A DNA stretch of 64,000 nt from Pedobacter sp. Leaf194 (GCF_001423945.1 NZ_LMPU01000001.1:394373-458372); one strand, 5' to 3'. Positions 1 to 10,282 are shown, counted from the first letter of the stretch. The notes: generated by a model from the sequence alone, not told the origin. Numbers and translations are program-made.

Positions 1-1206
1 ACTGACAATTTTGCGCTGGCATTTTCGGCTGTTTGTATTGTCGGAACGCTTTTGATCTTCCTGTTAACTCAAAACTATTTCCACGCAAAAAGCGATAACA
101 TTGCAGAATACTATACATTAATTCTTTTCGCCCTGGCGGGAATGATTATGATGGTATCTTACAAAAACATGGCGATGTTGTTTGTTGGGCTGGAAATTAT
201 GTCGGTAAGCTTGTATATTCTTGCAGGTATCCGTAAAAAGGATTTCGCTTCAAACGAGGCATCCTTAAAGTATTTTTTGATGGGCGCTTTTTCAACAGGT
301 TTCCTTTTGTTCGGAATTACTCTAATTTATGGCGCTACAGGTTCTTTTGACTTGGCAAAAATCCAGGCTTACTTAATAGATAACAGTAAATCGATCTCAC
401 CAATTTTTTACCCGGGTGTAATCCTGATGATGATTGGTTTGTGCTTTAAGGTTGGTGCTGCGCCATTCCATTTCTGGACCCCGGATGTGTACGAAGGTGC
501 TCCAACGTTAATCACGACGTTCATGAGTACTGTAGTAAAAACTGCGGGCTTTGCTGCATTTTTGAGGCTTTTCGCCGGGGCCTTCGAGCCACTTCACGAT
601 TTTTGGGTTACGCCGCTGATTGTTATTGTTTGCCTAACCCTGTTTATTGGCAACGTCACCGCGTTGTTTCAAAAGAACTTCAAAAGGATGCTGGCTTATT
701 CGAGTATTTCTCACGCCGGGTACCTGCTGTTCTCATTGGTTGTAATAGGCGCAAACTCTCAAAATAATGTATTAGTTTATGCAGCTGCTTACACTTTTGC
801 TTCAATCATCGCGTTCGCGGTTTTAATTCTGGTTAAACAGAAAACCGGAAACGACAGCTTTGAAAGTTTCAACGGTTTAGGAAAGAAAAATCCTTTAGTC
901 GCATTGTCGTTAACAATTGCAATGCTATCATTAGCTGGTATTCCGCTAACTGCTGGTTTTATCGGTAAATATTTAATGTTTCTGAACGTGATGGGTGAGT
1001 ACCATACCATCTTAGTCGCATTTGCAATTTTAAATGCGTTGGTAGGTTTTTACTATTATTTTAAGGTAATCGTGGCCGTTTGGTTTAAAGATGGCGCCGA
1101 AACAGAACTTTCTGCACCTGCTCAATACAAAGTGGTTCTGGCTGTTTCCGTAGCAATTACATTGATTTTGGGTATCTATCCTGCAATCATTTTAAACCTT
1201 ATCTAG
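1..1206 (+). CDS. nuoN: NADH-quinone oxidoreductase subunit N (5'-truncated by window edge)
   Basis: Membrane proton-pumping subunit of respiratory complex I, of the antiporter-like NuoL/M/N family. The reading frame is open from base 1, so the start lies outside the window; about 400 residues remain of a family usually 460-490 long. The visible part is almost entirely transmembrane helices. It holds the typical conserved core with KVGAAPFHFWTPDVYEGAP, followed by FKRMLAYSSISHAGY, the conserved Lys/His-containing helices of the proton channel. The stop is TAG at 1204-1206. nuoN is normally the last gene of the nuo operon, which fits the change to unrelated genes downstream. The assignment is secure; only the N-terminus is missing. 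Confidence 0.95.
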   Translation, partial: TDNFALAFSAVCIVGTLLIFLLTQNYFHAKSDNIAEYYTLILFALAGMIMMVSYKNMAMLFVGLEIMSVSLYILAGIRKKDFASNEASLKYFLMGAFSTGFLLFGITLIYGATGSFDLAKIQAYLIDNSKSISPIFYPGVILMMIGLCFKVGAAPFHFWTPDVYEGAPTLITTFMSTVVKTAGFAAFLRLFAGAFEPLHDFWVTPLIVIVCLTLFIGNVTALFQKNFKRMLAYSSISHAGYLLFSLVVIGANSQNNVLVYAAAYTFASIIAFAVLILVKQKTGNDSFESFNGLGKKNPLVALSLTIAMLSLAGIPLTAGFIGKYLMFLNVMGEYHTILVAFAILNALVGFYYYFKVIVAVWFKDGAETELSAPAQYKVVLAVSVAITLILGIYPAIILNLI

Positions 1207-1253
1207 GTATGCACTTCTTAGATAATTATTTGTAGTTTTACGAATAATCGAAT

Positions 1254-1910
1254 ATGCAAGATTTTTGGAATAACCTGCATCACCTAATTGATCCCGAGAA
1301 ATTATTGAGGGAGGGCGGTTTCTATCTTGTCGTATTTGTAATCTATGCAGAAACGGGTCTGTTCTTTGGCTTTTTTCTTCCAGGCGACTATTTATTGTTT
1401 TTAGCGGGGATGTTCGTGGCAACAGGCAAACTTGATGTAAATATCGCAGTACTATTAGCGGGCCTTTGCGTTGCGGCAATTTCTGGAAACTTTACCGGCT
1501 ATTGGTTTGGCCGTAGAACCGGTCCTTTATTGTATACCAGAAAAGATAGTTTCTTCTTTAAAAAGAAATATTTAAAAGCCGCCGAAGAATATTACAATAA
1601 GCAAGGTGCGTTCGCCTTGATTATGGGCAGGTTTGTGCCGATAGTTAGAACTTTTGCACCAATTTTTGCGGGTGTAGTGAAATTAGATTTCAAACGATTT
1701 GCTTTTTACAATGTTGTAGGGGGAGTACTTTGGATTTGTTCGCTCACTTTATTAGGCTATTTTTTGGGCCGGCGGTTTGAAAAACAGATAAACGAGTACT
1801 TATTATATATTATTATTGGGTTTATACTTATCACAACTATCCCTTTATTGATTACCTTTGTAAAAAGCAAAGTAAAAAGCCCCGAAGAGGAAAAGACAGA
1901 TTTAAATTAA
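1254..1910 (+). CDS. DedA family inner-membrane protein
   Basis: A 218-residue polytopic protein of the DedA/VTT (SNARE-associated) superfamily, whose members flip undecaprenyl phosphate or phospholipids and support membrane homeostasis. Family marks are visible: an acidic residue in the first helix followed by [13 protein letters not shown] (the F-x-PG-D/E motif of the re-entrant loop), and [16 protein letters not shown], the conserved basic motif G-R-F-x-P-x-x-R-T. A charged cytoplasmic tail ends the protein. The ATG is 47 bases after nuoN, and the pyrophosphatase gene follows after 2 bases, suggesting joint transcription. The exact lipid substrate cannot be told from sequence. Confidence 0.9.
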   Translation: MQDFWNNLHHLIDPEKLLREGGFYLVVFVIYAETGLFFGFFLPGDYLLFLAGMFVATGKLDVNIAVLLAGLCVAAISGNFTGYWFGRRTGPLLYTRKDSFFFKKKYLKAAEEYYNKQGAFALIMGRFVPIVRTFAPIFAGVVKLDFKRFAFYNVVGGVLWICSLTLLGYFLGRRFEKQINEYLLYIIIGFILITTIPLLITFVKSKVKSPEEEKTDLN

Positions 1911-1912
1911 AA

Positions 1913-2464
1913 ATGGCAAAAGACGATCACCACGCATGGCATAGCGTATCTCCTGGTAAAAATGTACCAGAAATTGTAAACGCAATTATTGAAATTCCAA
2001 AAGGCTCAAAAGCCAAATATGAAATAGACAAAGAATCTGGTTTAATTAAATTAGACAGGGTTCTTTTCTCATCCGTTATGTATCCAGCTAACTATGGTTT
2101 CATTCCACAAACTTATTGTGATGATAAAGATCCCTTAGATATTTTGGTACTTTGTTCAGTAGACGTTTTCCCGATGACTTTGATTGAAGCAAAAGTTGTT
2201 GGCGTAATGCACATGGTTGATAATGGTGAACAAGATGATAAAATCATCGCCGTTGCGGCACACGATATGTCCGTAAATTACATTAATGATTTGGACGAAT
2301 TACCTCCACATCAAATGAAAGAAATTGTTCGTTTCTTTCAAGATTACAAAGCATTAGAGGAGAAAAACGTTACCATCGAACATTTACTCGGTGTTCGTTA
2401 TGCTCATAAAGTAATTAAAGAAAGCATAGAACTTTATAATACCACATTTAGAGAATTAGCTTAA
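1913..2464 (+). CDS. ppa: Inorganic pyrophosphatase (family I, soluble)
   Basis: Hydrolyses pyrophosphate to two phosphates in the cytoplasm, pulling biosynthetic reactions forward. The 183-residue length and the sequence fit family I. Motifs seen include [14 protein letters not shown] near residue 27, [19 protein letters not shown], and the metal-binding signature D71-K-D73-P-L-D76 followed by ILVL. The ATG starts 2 bases after the DedA stop, and the TAA stop overlaps the ATG of the CNNM/CorC gene by one base (TAATG), so translational coupling is likely. No anomalies. Confidence 0.95.
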   Translation: MAKDDHHAWHSVSPGKNVPEIVNAIIEIPKGSKAKYEIDKESGLIKLDRVLFSSVMYPANYGFIPQTYCDDKDPLDILVLCSVDVFPMTLIEAKVVGVMHMVDNGEQDDKIIAVAAHDMSVNYINDLDELPPHQMKEIVRFFQDYKALEEKNVTIEHLLGVRYAHKVIKESIELYNTTFRELA

Positions 2465-3888
2465 TGGATTTACCCACGGTCTGTTTGTTTTTTAATTTCG
2501 AATTAAGTACAATACTGCCAACAAATGTAGTTTTAGTTGCCCTGCAAGAACCTGATACCGCAAGCGTTGGTTGGCGACTATTCCTGGCACTCTTTCTGGT
2601 ATTATTGAATGGATTTTTCGTTGCAGCAGAGTTTGCAATTGTAAAGGTTCGTGCCTCACAAATAGAAATAAAAGCAAAATCTGGCAGCCGTGTTGGTAAA
2701 ATGGCAAAAGGCATTATCCATAACTTAGATGGATACCTTGCCGCTACACAGCTTGGTATAACGCTTGCATCACTTGGTTTAGGTTGGGTTGGTGAAGGCG
2801 TTATGCATACCATTTTTAAAAATCTTTTCGATAGCCTGCATTGGGGTTTTAGCGATGCCTTTATCCATTCTGCATCAACGGTGGTTGCATTTTCGGTAAT
2901 TACGATTATGCATATCGTGTTCGGAGAACTGGCGCCAAAATCATTTGCAATACAAAGGCCTGTGGCTACAACTCTGTTTGTGTCTGTCCCATTGCAAATA
3001 TTTTATGTTGTATTTAAGCCGTTCATCTGGACATTAAATAGCCTCGCAGCCATTATTTTGAAACCATTCGGCATTGATACTTCCGGTGGCCACGAATCTT
3101 TACACAGTACCGAGGAACTTCAGTATCTGTTGGATCAGGGTAAAGAAAGTGGTGCTTTAGACAATAACGAGCACGAATTAATTAAGAATGTTTTCGATTT
3201 TAATGAGCGTGTTGTCAAAAACATCATGGTTCCAAGAACCAAAATTTCTGGAATCGAATTAACTTCAGCCAAAGAGGAAGTTATTGATACCATTATAAAA
3301 GAAGGTTATTCCCGCCTTCCCGTTTATGATGAGATTATGGATAAAATTGTTGGTATTATTCATGCCAAAGATATCCTGCCATTAGTTGCCGCTGGCAACC
3401 AGCATTGGACTTTAAAAGACATCATCCGAAAACCATATTTCGTAACTGAAACAAAAAAGATCAACGATTTGATGAGCGAGCTGCAAAGTAACCGCATTCA
3501 AATTGCAATTGTTTTAGATGAGTTTGGCGGTACAGCAGGTATGGTTACACTCGAAGATATTGTGGAAGAACTTGTTGGTGAAATTCAGGATGAATACGAC
3601 GAAGAAAAACCACTTGTAGAGAAAATATCAGACAATGAATTTATCGTAAATGCATTTGCAACCGTTTATGATGTAAATGAGCATTTACCACACGATTTAC
3701 CTGAAGATGAAGATTTCGATACGATTGGCGGCTTGGTTTCTCACGTATTCGAGCGCATTCCTGAAGTTGGAGAAAGCAATGAATCTTACGGCTATCTGTT
3801 CACCATTCTTAAAAAAACCGAGCAGAATATCGAAACAATTAAATTAGAATTGGTCATCAATAAAGGGGATATGGTTGATAATCACTAA
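2464..3888 (+). CDS. CNNM/CorC (hemolysin C) family membrane protein with CBS pair
   Basis: A 474-residue protein with the classic order: an N-terminal CNNM/DUF21 transmembrane domain (about residues 35-215, several helices, with NGFFVAAEFAIVKVR), a CBS-domain pair (about 225-360, with IMVPRTKI and SRLPVYDE), and a C-terminal CorC_HlyC domain (about 385-465, with DFDTIGGLV). Family members are linked to magnesium or cobalt efflux and divalent-cation homeostasis, with CBS domains binding nucleotides. The start overlaps the ppa stop by one base. The first 30 residues are hydrophobic and somewhat atypical, and no later ATG precedes the DUF21 domain, so this start is the best choice. The ion specificity is unknown. 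Confidence 0.88.
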   Translation: MDLPTVCLFFNFELSTILPTNVVLVALQEPDTASVGWRLFLALFLVLLNGFFVAAEFAIVKVRASQIEIKAKSGSRVGKMAKGIIHNLDGYLAATQLGITLASLGLGWVGEGVMHTIFKNLFDSLHWGFSDAFIHSASTVVAFSVITIMHIVFGELAPKSFAIQRPVATTLFVSVPLQIFYVVFKPFIWTLNSLAAIILKPFGIDTSGGHESLHSTEELQYLLDQGKESGALDNNEHELIKNVFDFNERVVKNIMVPRTKISGIELTSAKEEVIDTIIKEGYSRLPVYDEIMDKIVGIIHAKDILPLVAAGNQHWTLKDIIRKPYFVTETKKINDLMSELQSNRIQIAIVLDEFGGTAGMVTLEDIVEELVGEIQDEYDEEKPLVEKISDNEFIVNAFATVYDVNEHLPHDLPEDEDFDTIGGLVSHVFERIPEVGESNESYGYLFTILKKTEQNIETIKLELVINKGDMVDNH

Positions 3889-3896
3889 TTTCAACT

Positions 3897-4601
3897 ATGC
3901 ATATTTTTTATACTCCAGATATAACCCAAAACACCTATACCCTTAACGAAGAAGAAAGTAAACATTGCGTCCGGGTGTTGCGGCTTCCGGTTGGTTCGCT
4001 GGTAAATCTCGTAGATGGTAAAGGTGGATTTTACACGGCTGAGATTACATCTGACAATCCGAAAAAGGTAAGCTTAACTGTTTTAAATGTCGAAGAAGCG
4101 TATCAAAAACGCAATCATTACCTGCACATTGCTGTAGCACCAACAAAGAATATCGACAGAATAGAGTGGTTTTTAGAAAAGGCCACCGAACTCGGCATTG
4201 ACGAAATCACACCAATAATTTCTGATAGATCTGAGCGCAGAATTGTTAAAGAAGACAGGTTAAATAAGGTTATTACTGCTGCAGTTAAGCAATCCATTAA
4301 AGCTTATCACCCAAAACTGAATGATGCAATCTCCTATGATTCATTTCTAAAAATCCCTTTTGATGGAGATAAGTTAATTGCACACTGCATCGATAACGTT
4401 GAAAAAAAATACATTTCTGATTTAGTACGACCACGTGAAAGATATTTAATTCTTATTGGCCCCGAGGGAGATTTTACACCTGACGAAGTTAATTTAGCTT
4501 TGAATAAAGGCTTTAAAGCTTTAACTTTAGGAGAAAACAGGTTGCGTACCGAAACCGCTGCGCTGGCAACTTGTTTTGAAATCAATTACCTTAACCGATA
4601 A
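3897..4601 (+). CDS. rsmE: 16S rRNA (uracil-1498-N3)-methyltransferase
   Basis: A 234-residue SPOUT-fold methyltransferase that modifies U1498 of 16S rRNA with S-adenosylmethionine. The N-terminal PUA-like RNA-binding part contains EEESKHCVRVLRLPVGS, and the C-terminal trefoil-knot part contains the diagnostic GPEGDFTPDEV and LGENRLRTETAA segments that form the SAM pocket. It lies 8 bases after the CorC-like gene in the same run. Length and motifs are normal, and nothing suggests inactivation. Confidence 0.95.
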   Translation: MHIFYTPDITQNTYTLNEEESKHCVRVLRLPVGSLVNLVDGKGGFYTAEITSDNPKKVSLTVLNVEEAYQKRNHYLHIAVAPTKNIDRIEWFLEKATELGIDEITPIISDRSERRIVKEDRLNKVITAAVKQSIKAYHPKLNDAISYDSFLKIPFDGDKLIAHCIDNVEKKYISDLVRPRERYLILIGPEGDFTPDEVNLALNKGFKALTLGENRLRTETAALATCFEINYLNR

Positions 4602-4642
4602 ATCGTTTGAAATTTTCAGTTGTAAATTTCCCGTTTTCAAAA

Positions 4643-5305
4643 ATGAGGCTGCTGCTCGGCTTCAGTCTTGTCGCTATAGTGCTTTGTCTTTATGCTTTTA
4701 GCATTGTTCCAACTTACCGCATGGCAAAATTGAAATACAATGGTGGCGGAGACTGGTATGCAGACAGAACCGCACTTCCAAACCTGATTGCTTTTTGCAA
4801 TTCAAATCTGAAAACAAATTTTTATCCAGAAGAAAGTATCGTAGAAGTTGGCTCAAAAGAACTGTTCAATTATCCTTTCGTTTATATGACGGGGCATGGA
4901 AATGTTATTTTTAGCGACCAGGAAGTAAAAAACTTAAGGCAATACTTAACAGGCGGCGGTTTTCTGCACATAGATGATAATTATGGGCTTGACAAATTTA
5001 TCAGGCCACAAATGAAAAAGGTGTTTCCGGAGCTAAGCTTCGTGGAATTGCCAGCCAACCATATTTTATACAATCAAAAGTTCAAATTTCCGAACGGTTT
5101 GCCCAAAATTCACGAACATGATAATAAACGCCCTCAAGGCTTTGCTTTAATTTATAAAGGCAGAGTTGTTTGTTATTATACATTTGAGTGCGATTTAGGT
5201 AACGGTTGGGAAGATTTTGGAACATATCCTGAGGATAAACAGGAAACCCGCTCAAAAGCACTTAAAATGGGCGCTAACTTAGTTCAATATGCTTTAACTC
5301 AATAA
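4643..5305 (+). CDS. DUF4159 domain protein, membrane-anchored
   Basis: About 220 residues with one N-terminal membrane segment (starting MRLLLGFSLVAIV) followed by a DUF4159 domain. Recognisable parts are the KYNGGGDWYADRTALPNL entry and the block YMTGHGNVIFSDQEVKNLR, then GGGFLHIDDNYG, typical of this glutamine-amidotransferase-like fold family of unknown function. An in-frame TTG at 4607 would add 12 residues. ATG 4643 is preferred because it directly precedes the signal-anchor. The gene sits 41 bases after rsmE and 2 bases before the BCCP-like gene. Function unknown; only family membership and an envelope location are supported. Confidence 0.8.
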   Translation: MRLLLGFSLVAIVLCLYAFSIVPTYRMAKLKYNGGGDWYADRTALPNLIAFCNSNLKTNFYPEESIVEVGSKELFNYPFVYMTGHGNVIFSDQEVKNLRQYLTGGGFLHIDDNYGLDKFIRPQMKKVFPELSFVELPANHILYNQKFKFPNGLPKIHEHDNKRPQGFALIYKGRVVCYYTFECDLGNGWEDFGTYPEDKQETRSKALKMGANLVQYALTQ

Positions 5306-5307
5306 AT

Positions 5308-5808
5308 ATGTACAAGGTAAAAGTTAATGATAAGTTTCATTTCGAAATGGAAACTAAAGGCAATGATGTTATTTTGAATAATGAACCTTTAAATATTGAT
5401 ATAAGCGATTTGGCTAACAACCTCGCCAGTGTGATTTACAAGAATAAATCTTTTAATACTGAAGTTGTTGAGCTTAACAGGCAGGAGAAATTTTGTTCAA
5501 TTAAGGTAAACGGAAACCTTTACAAGGTTGACGTTGAAGACCAGTTCGACCAGTTGCTTAAACAACTCGGACTTGATAACCTGGCCGCTAACAAAGTTGC
5601 TGAAGTTAAAGCGCCGATGCCAGGTTTGGTGCTAGGTGTTAAGGTTGCTGAGGGCGATGAGATTAAAAAAGGCGATAACCTGTTGATATTAGAAGCGATG
5701 AAAATGGAGAACATTCTTAAGTCTTCAACAGATGGCGTTATTAAAAAAGTTTTAGTGAAGCAAGGCGATAAGGTGGAAAAGAATCAAATCCTGATTCAAT
5801 TTAAGTAA
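5308..5808 (+). CDS. Biotin/lipoyl attachment (BCCP-like) protein
   Basis: A 166-residue protein whose C-terminal 70 residues form a biotinyl domain. The biotinylation motif E-A-M-K-M is present with Lys132 as the predicted attachment site, preceded by the KAPMPGLVLGV strand and GDEIKKGDNLL. The N-terminal half is a small beta-rich domain seen in stand-alone carrier subunits of acyl-CoA or pyruvate-type carboxylases. No biotin carboxylase or carboxyltransferase gene is next to it, so the partner enzyme must be encoded elsewhere. It is the last gene before a strong bidirectional terminator. Confidence 0.9.
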   Translation: MYKVKVNDKFHFEMETKGNDVILNNEPLNIDISDLANNLASVIYKNKSFNTEVVELNRQEKFCSIKVNGNLYKVDVEDQFDQLLKQLGLDNLAANKVAEVKAPMPGLVLGVKVAEGDEIKKGDNLLILEAMKMENILKSSTDGVIKKVLVKQGDKVEKNQILIQFK

Positions 5809-5825
5809 AGGAAATGGTCATAAAT

Positions 5826-5859
5826 AAAAAAGGTCCTGATTTTCATCACGACCTTTTTT
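5826..5859. terminator. Bidirectional intrinsic terminator
   Basis: A perfect 10-bp inverted repeat (AAAAAAGGTC at 5826-5835 and GACCTTTTTT at 5850-5859) with a 14-base loop lies between the converging BCCP-like and GldJ-like genes. The A/T arms give a T-tract on either strand, so it can end transcription from both sides. Confidence 0.8.
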
Positions 5860-5865
5860 ATTGTT

Positions 5866-7524
5866 TTATCTTTTCGGATTGAAAGGTTTTGCTTTCACCT
5901 GTTTGAAATTTCTTTTGCCGGCCGTGCTAATTTCAGGAGCGCCAAGCATTGTCATGGCACAACGGAAGCCAACCTCGGCAGATGCCTCATCCTGCTGCAG
6001 GAAACGACGGGTTGCTGGGTTTAACCAGTAAGCCATATCATTCCATGAGCCGCCTTTGTAAACCCTTGATTTATCATTAACCAGAGATACACCTTCTTCG
6101 TTCAGTAGTTTGTTTTGCCTGTCTCTGTAACCACGCTCATCCGCCTGGTAAGAAGTTACCATTGCCTTAGGATCTGGAGATTTAGAAATCGAATCGGCTC
6201 TTTTCGCAAGGGCTTGTTTTTCTGCCCATGTAAGTTTTTTGCCAGAATAAGCATTTTCTTTAATTGGCTTACCATATTTATCCAAGGCAATTTTGCCATT
6301 GGCCGCATCAGCAAGCTGTTTATCCTGAAACTGGTTACCACGGTATGGGTTAAAGGCTTCCGCGTCGGTAAAAGTACCGGTACGATAAACATCATTTACC
6401 CATTCGTTCACATTACCTGCCATGTTATACAAACCGAAATCATTTGGCGCATAGTACTGAACAGGTGCTGTTAAATCGGCTTTATCATTCAATGAACCAC
6501 CTACACCCATGTAATCGCCGGGTGCTCTTTTAAAGTTAGCTTGAACCAAACCTCTGGTTTTTTTTGCAGCCGAGCTTACGCCCAACCCGTTCCAAGGGTA
6601 AATTTTATTTTGGCTGATATTCTCATATTCAGTGTTGCCAATTAAGCCAAGAGCCGCATATTCCCACTCCGCCTCTGTTGGTAAACGATAAGGCTGCATG
6701 ATTACTCCATCTTCCAGAGTTGCGTTTCTTGTTGGCGTTGCGTTTCCGCCACGGCCGCCTGCAGCTCCAACTGAAGCGCCAGCTTTTGCATTATAATCTT
6801 TAGGCGCATTTTTACCTTTATCATCATATTGACCATTAAGGTATGCATCCGTGTTAAAAGGTTTATCTGGTCTGGCAGCTGCCGTAGCGCCAGTTGTTGT
6901 ATTTCCCCCGCCTGTTTTATTGCTGGCGGCCAACGTTTTGTAATCCGTTAAAATACCTTTCTGGCGTAAAATATATTCGTTTGCCTGAGAAGTTCTCCAT
7001 TCGCAAAAACGCGAAGCCTGCTCCCAGCTTACACCAACCACAGGATAATCTCTGTAAGCCGGATGTCTCAAATAGTTATCAACGTAAGGCTCATTGTATG
7101 ATAATGCACGGCGCCAAACCAATGTATCAGGAAGTTCGTTGTAATAATACTCACGATCCTCAGGATAACTCGTTCTTATCCAATGTAAATATTCCAGCCA
7201 ATCCGTATTGGATACCTCCGTTTCATCCATGTAGAAAGACGGAACCGTAACCTGTCTTTTATAGTTGTAAATGTTTGGCTCAACACCCGCAACCTCAATT
7301 GCGCTACCACCAACCACAAGCACACCACCCTCTATAGGAATTAAACCTGGTCCGGGCGCCCGCTTGTATTTACTGGCTACTGCGAAACTGCTGTAAGTTT
7401 TATTATTCTTATCAGCATACGGAATCCCTGTCTTACTGGAAGCGCCACCTTTGTTACCTCCACAAGAAGAAAGTAACGCGGCAAGGGCAAAACAAGAAAA
7501 AGAATATAGTAATCGTTTTTTCAT
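5866..7524 (-). CDS. gldJ: GldJ-type SUMF1-domain lipoprotein (gliding/T9SS)
   Basis: A 552-residue outer-membrane lipoprotein. The N-terminus MKKRLLYSFSCFALAALLSSC ends in a lipobox with Cys21. The rest is a formylglycine-generating-enzyme-like (SUMF1) fold split by a long Gly/Ala/Asn-rich insertion (about residues 200-270). Recognisable blocks are FYMDETEVSNTDWLEYL, YLRHPAYRDYPVVGVSWEQA, LPTEAEWEYAA, NMAGNVNEWV, and a C-terminal VYKGGSWND and EVGFRCAM. Length and sequence match GldJ, which with paralogue GldK is needed for gliding or type IX secretion in Bacteroidota. It is not expected to be an active FGE. A PorV-family gene lies 2.9 kb away, supporting a T9SS role. GldK is the main alternative name. 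Confidence 0.8.
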   Translation of the reverse strand: MKKRLLYSFSCFALAALLSSCGGNKGGASSKTGIPYADKNNKTYSSFAVASKYKRAPGPGLIPIEGGVLVVGGSAIEVAGVEPNIYNYKRQVTVPSFYMDETEVSNTDWLEYLHWIRTSYPEDREYYYNELPDTLVWRRALSYNEPYVDNYLRHPAYRDYPVVGVSWEQASRFCEWRTSQANEYILRQKGILTDYKTLAASNKTGGGNTTTGATAAARPDKPFNTDAYLNGQYDDKGKNAPKDYNAKAGASVGAAGGRGGNATPTRNATLEDGVIMQPYRLPTEAEWEYAALGLIGNTEYENISQNKIYPWNGLGVSSAAKKTRGLVQANFKRAPGDYMGVGGSLNDKADLTAPVQYYAPNDFGLYNMAGNVNEWVNDVYRTGTFTDAEAFNPYRGNQFQDKQLADAANGKIALDKYGKPIKENAYSGKKLTWAEKQALAKRADSISKSPDPKAMVTSYQADERGYRDRQNKLLNEEGVSLVNDKSRVYKGGSWNDMAYWLNPATRRFLQQDEASAEVGFRCAMTMLGAPEISTAGKRNFKQVKAKPFNPKR

Positions 7525-7771
7525 AAAATGCTATGTAACTTGAAGTAGGGCTTATTCAACCGATAAATTTACGGAAATTTATATGATTTAGTAAAATTTG
7601 TGTTAATAAATATTTGAATAATATTTTTAAGCAAAACGTATTAAACCTCAATGTATTGTGTATGTATAAATATACTTTCAAAAACCGATGTTAATGCTAA
7701 TTCGACTTTAATTTGGTGTATTTATTGCCTGTTACAGGGTTACAAACAAATTCATCTTGAAAGTTAAAGTT

Positions 7772-10196
7772 ATGCTTAAGAAAGTTGCTATTATAATTGC
7801 TGCATTAATTATCATCCTTCTCGCTGCTGCAGCGGTTCTACCAAAGTTTTTCAAAAAAGAAATCGAAACAAAAATCAAATCTGCAATTAATGGTAATTTA
7901 AATGCGAAAGTAGATTTTAAAGATATCGATTTAAGTTTAATTACCTCGTTCCCCAATCTGGGTATTGAAATCAACAGTTTAACCATAATAGGTGTTGATA
8001 GTTTTGCCAAAGATACACTGGCAAATGTTAATCAATTGAAATTAAATGTTAATTTATTAAGTGTTATTAGTGGCGATAAGTATGAAATTAAATCTGTTTA
8101 CTTAAACCAACCCAAAATTTTTGCTCAGGTTTTAAAAAGTGGTAAAGCAAGCTGGGATATAATGAAGGTAGATTCGGCGACAATTAAAACTGATACTTCA
8201 AAAACGGGTTTCAAGGTTGCTTTACAAAAATACACTATTGAAAATGGTAAGGTGATTTATGACGATGCGACGTTAGGTTTTTTTATGGAACTTGATAGCC
8301 TGGAGCACACCGGGAAAGGAGATTTTACACAAGATCTTTTTACATTGAAAACCCAGTCTGATATTAAAAAGGTAACTGTTAAGTACGGCGGGATACCATA
8401 CCTGAATAAAGTTAAACTCGTTGCAGATTTGCCGTTGGATATTGACACGAAGGCTATGAAATTTACTTTTGCAGAGAATAAAATCCAGTTGAATGAACTT
8501 ATACTCTCTGCTGTTGGTTACCTGGCGATGCCAAATAGTAGCGACATTGCAATGGATTTTAAATTTGATGCAAAACAATCTGAACTTAAAAATTTTCTAT
8601 CCTTAATACCGGCAATTTATGTTTCTAATTTCAAAGATATGGAAGCGTCGGGAAGTTTTGCGATGAGCGGAACAGCGAAAGGAATTTACAATGAAAAATC
8701 ACTGCCCTCGTTCAATGCAAACCTTGCCATAGAGCATGGTAAAATCAAATATCCTTCTTTGCCTTCTGCGATAAATAACATTCGGGTAGAGGCGCAGGTC
8801 AGCAATCCTGATGGTCTTATTGATCACACAACTGTTAATGTGCCGTCCTTTCACCTCGAATTTGGAAGTGTTCCTGTTGATGACAGATTGTTGTTAAAAA
8901 ACCCGGCAAGCGATCCTTTCCTGGATATGGCTTTGAAAGGAAAATTAGACCTCAAACAATTGACAACCATTTTTCCGATGAAAGATATGTTATTGAGTGG
9001 TATTTTGGATGCCGATATTCAGGCTGCCGGAAAAAAATCATCGATAGACAAAGGTCAGTTTTGCAGCGAATGGCTCATTAAATAACTACTTAAGATATTT
9101 TTTCAGGAAGAACGAGGCGCTTCAGGGCAATTTCAACGTATCATCTACTTTGGTTGATGTGAACGAATTAATGGGACCGAAAGCAGCTACAGAACCTGCC
9201 GTTAAACAATCAGCTACCAAACTTTCAGTGTTTGAAGTTCCGGGTAATGTTGATTTCGAAATTGCAGCAAAAGCAGGCAAAGTACTGTACGATTCATACG
9301 ATATTACCAATGCAAAAGGTGCATTATTGGTAAAAAGCAAAACCATCACTTTCAAAGAAATGAGTATGAATATGTTGGATGGCTTAGTAAAAATGAATGG
9401 TTCATACGCTACAATGGAGCCCAAAAAACCAAAAATTGATGTGGATTTTGATATCGAAAAGATGGACATCCAAATGGCTTTTCAAGCTTTCAACACTGTT
9501 AAATTGCTTGCGCCTGTTGCCAAATATACCAAAGGCACATTTTCAACAAACCTAAAATTCGATTCTAAGCTTGATGAACACATGATGCCGGTTTACTCCA
9601 CAATTAATGCCGAAGGTTTAACGAATATTATTCAGGCAGTTTTGGATGGTTTTGAACCACTTAACAAACTGGCGTCCTCATTAAATTCAGATAAGTTTAA
9701 AAAACTGGAATTGAACAATCTTATCACCAGGTTCAAAATTAAAGATGGAAGATTAAATGTGGCACCGTTTGACATCAAAAAGGATGGAATTTTAATGAAT
9801 GTTCAGGGTTCGAACGGTCTGGACCAAACAATGGATTATAATTTGGGACTGAATTTGCCAAGGGCAATGCTCGGAGCAAAGGCTAATGAAACGGCCAACG
9901 CAATGCTGGCAAAGCTCAATAATAAAGCCGGTACTAACGTTGCGATAAGTGAAACTATTAGAGTTAACGCAGTTTTAGGCGGTACTTTTTTAAAGCCGAC
10001 CATAAAGCTGAAATATGGCCCTAGCGATGCAACCGGCACAGCGAAGCAAGCTGTGAGTAACGTAATTTTAGAAAAAAAAGCAGCGCTACAAGCCAAAGCG
10101 CAAGCTAAAATTGACACCGTAACCGCGAAAGCAACTGAAAAGGTTAAAGATGCCATTGCAGATAAATTGAACAATTTGTTTAAGAAAAAAAATTAG
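7772..10196 (+). pseudogene. AsmA-like envelope protein gene with a frameshift at a T-run
   Basis: Encodes an AsmA/TamB-like bridge-type protein: one N-terminal signal-anchor (MLKKVAIIIAALIIILLAAAA) followed by long repetitive beta-rich sequence, with a Lys/Ala-rich coiled C-terminus. Such proteins span the periplasm and are linked to lipid transport or outer-membrane assembly. Frame 1 ends at a stop near 9085, but the reading continues naturally in the next frame from the TTTT run at 9059-9062. Dropping one T gives KGQFAANGSLNNYLRYFFR and joins without a gap to the rest, ending at 10196. The repaired product is 807 residues. An in-frame TTG at 7757 is a less likely start. The frameshift is either a real mutation or a sequence error; without repair the gene would give a 437-residue truncated protein. 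Confidence 0.85.
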
Positions 10197-10263
10197 AATA
10201 TTCTCTTCGAGAACCAAGTGCGGCACGTTTCCAACACCGCTTTAAATCAACGATTAAAATCGT

Positions 10264-10282
10264 ATGTTTAGTTAGTAAACAT
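10264..10282. repeat. Short inverted repeat upstream of porV
   Basis: ATGTTTA, five bases, then TAAACAT: a perfect 7-bp inverted repeat 111 bases before the chosen porV start. It could be an operator or a weak hairpin after the AsmA-like gene. There is no T-tract, so a terminator is less likely. Confidence 0.35.

Noticed and set aside
9059..9062. Programmed frameshift in the AsmA-like gene
   Set aside because: TTTT with no slippery heptamer, no downstream stimulatory structure and no functional reason; mutation or error is simpler.
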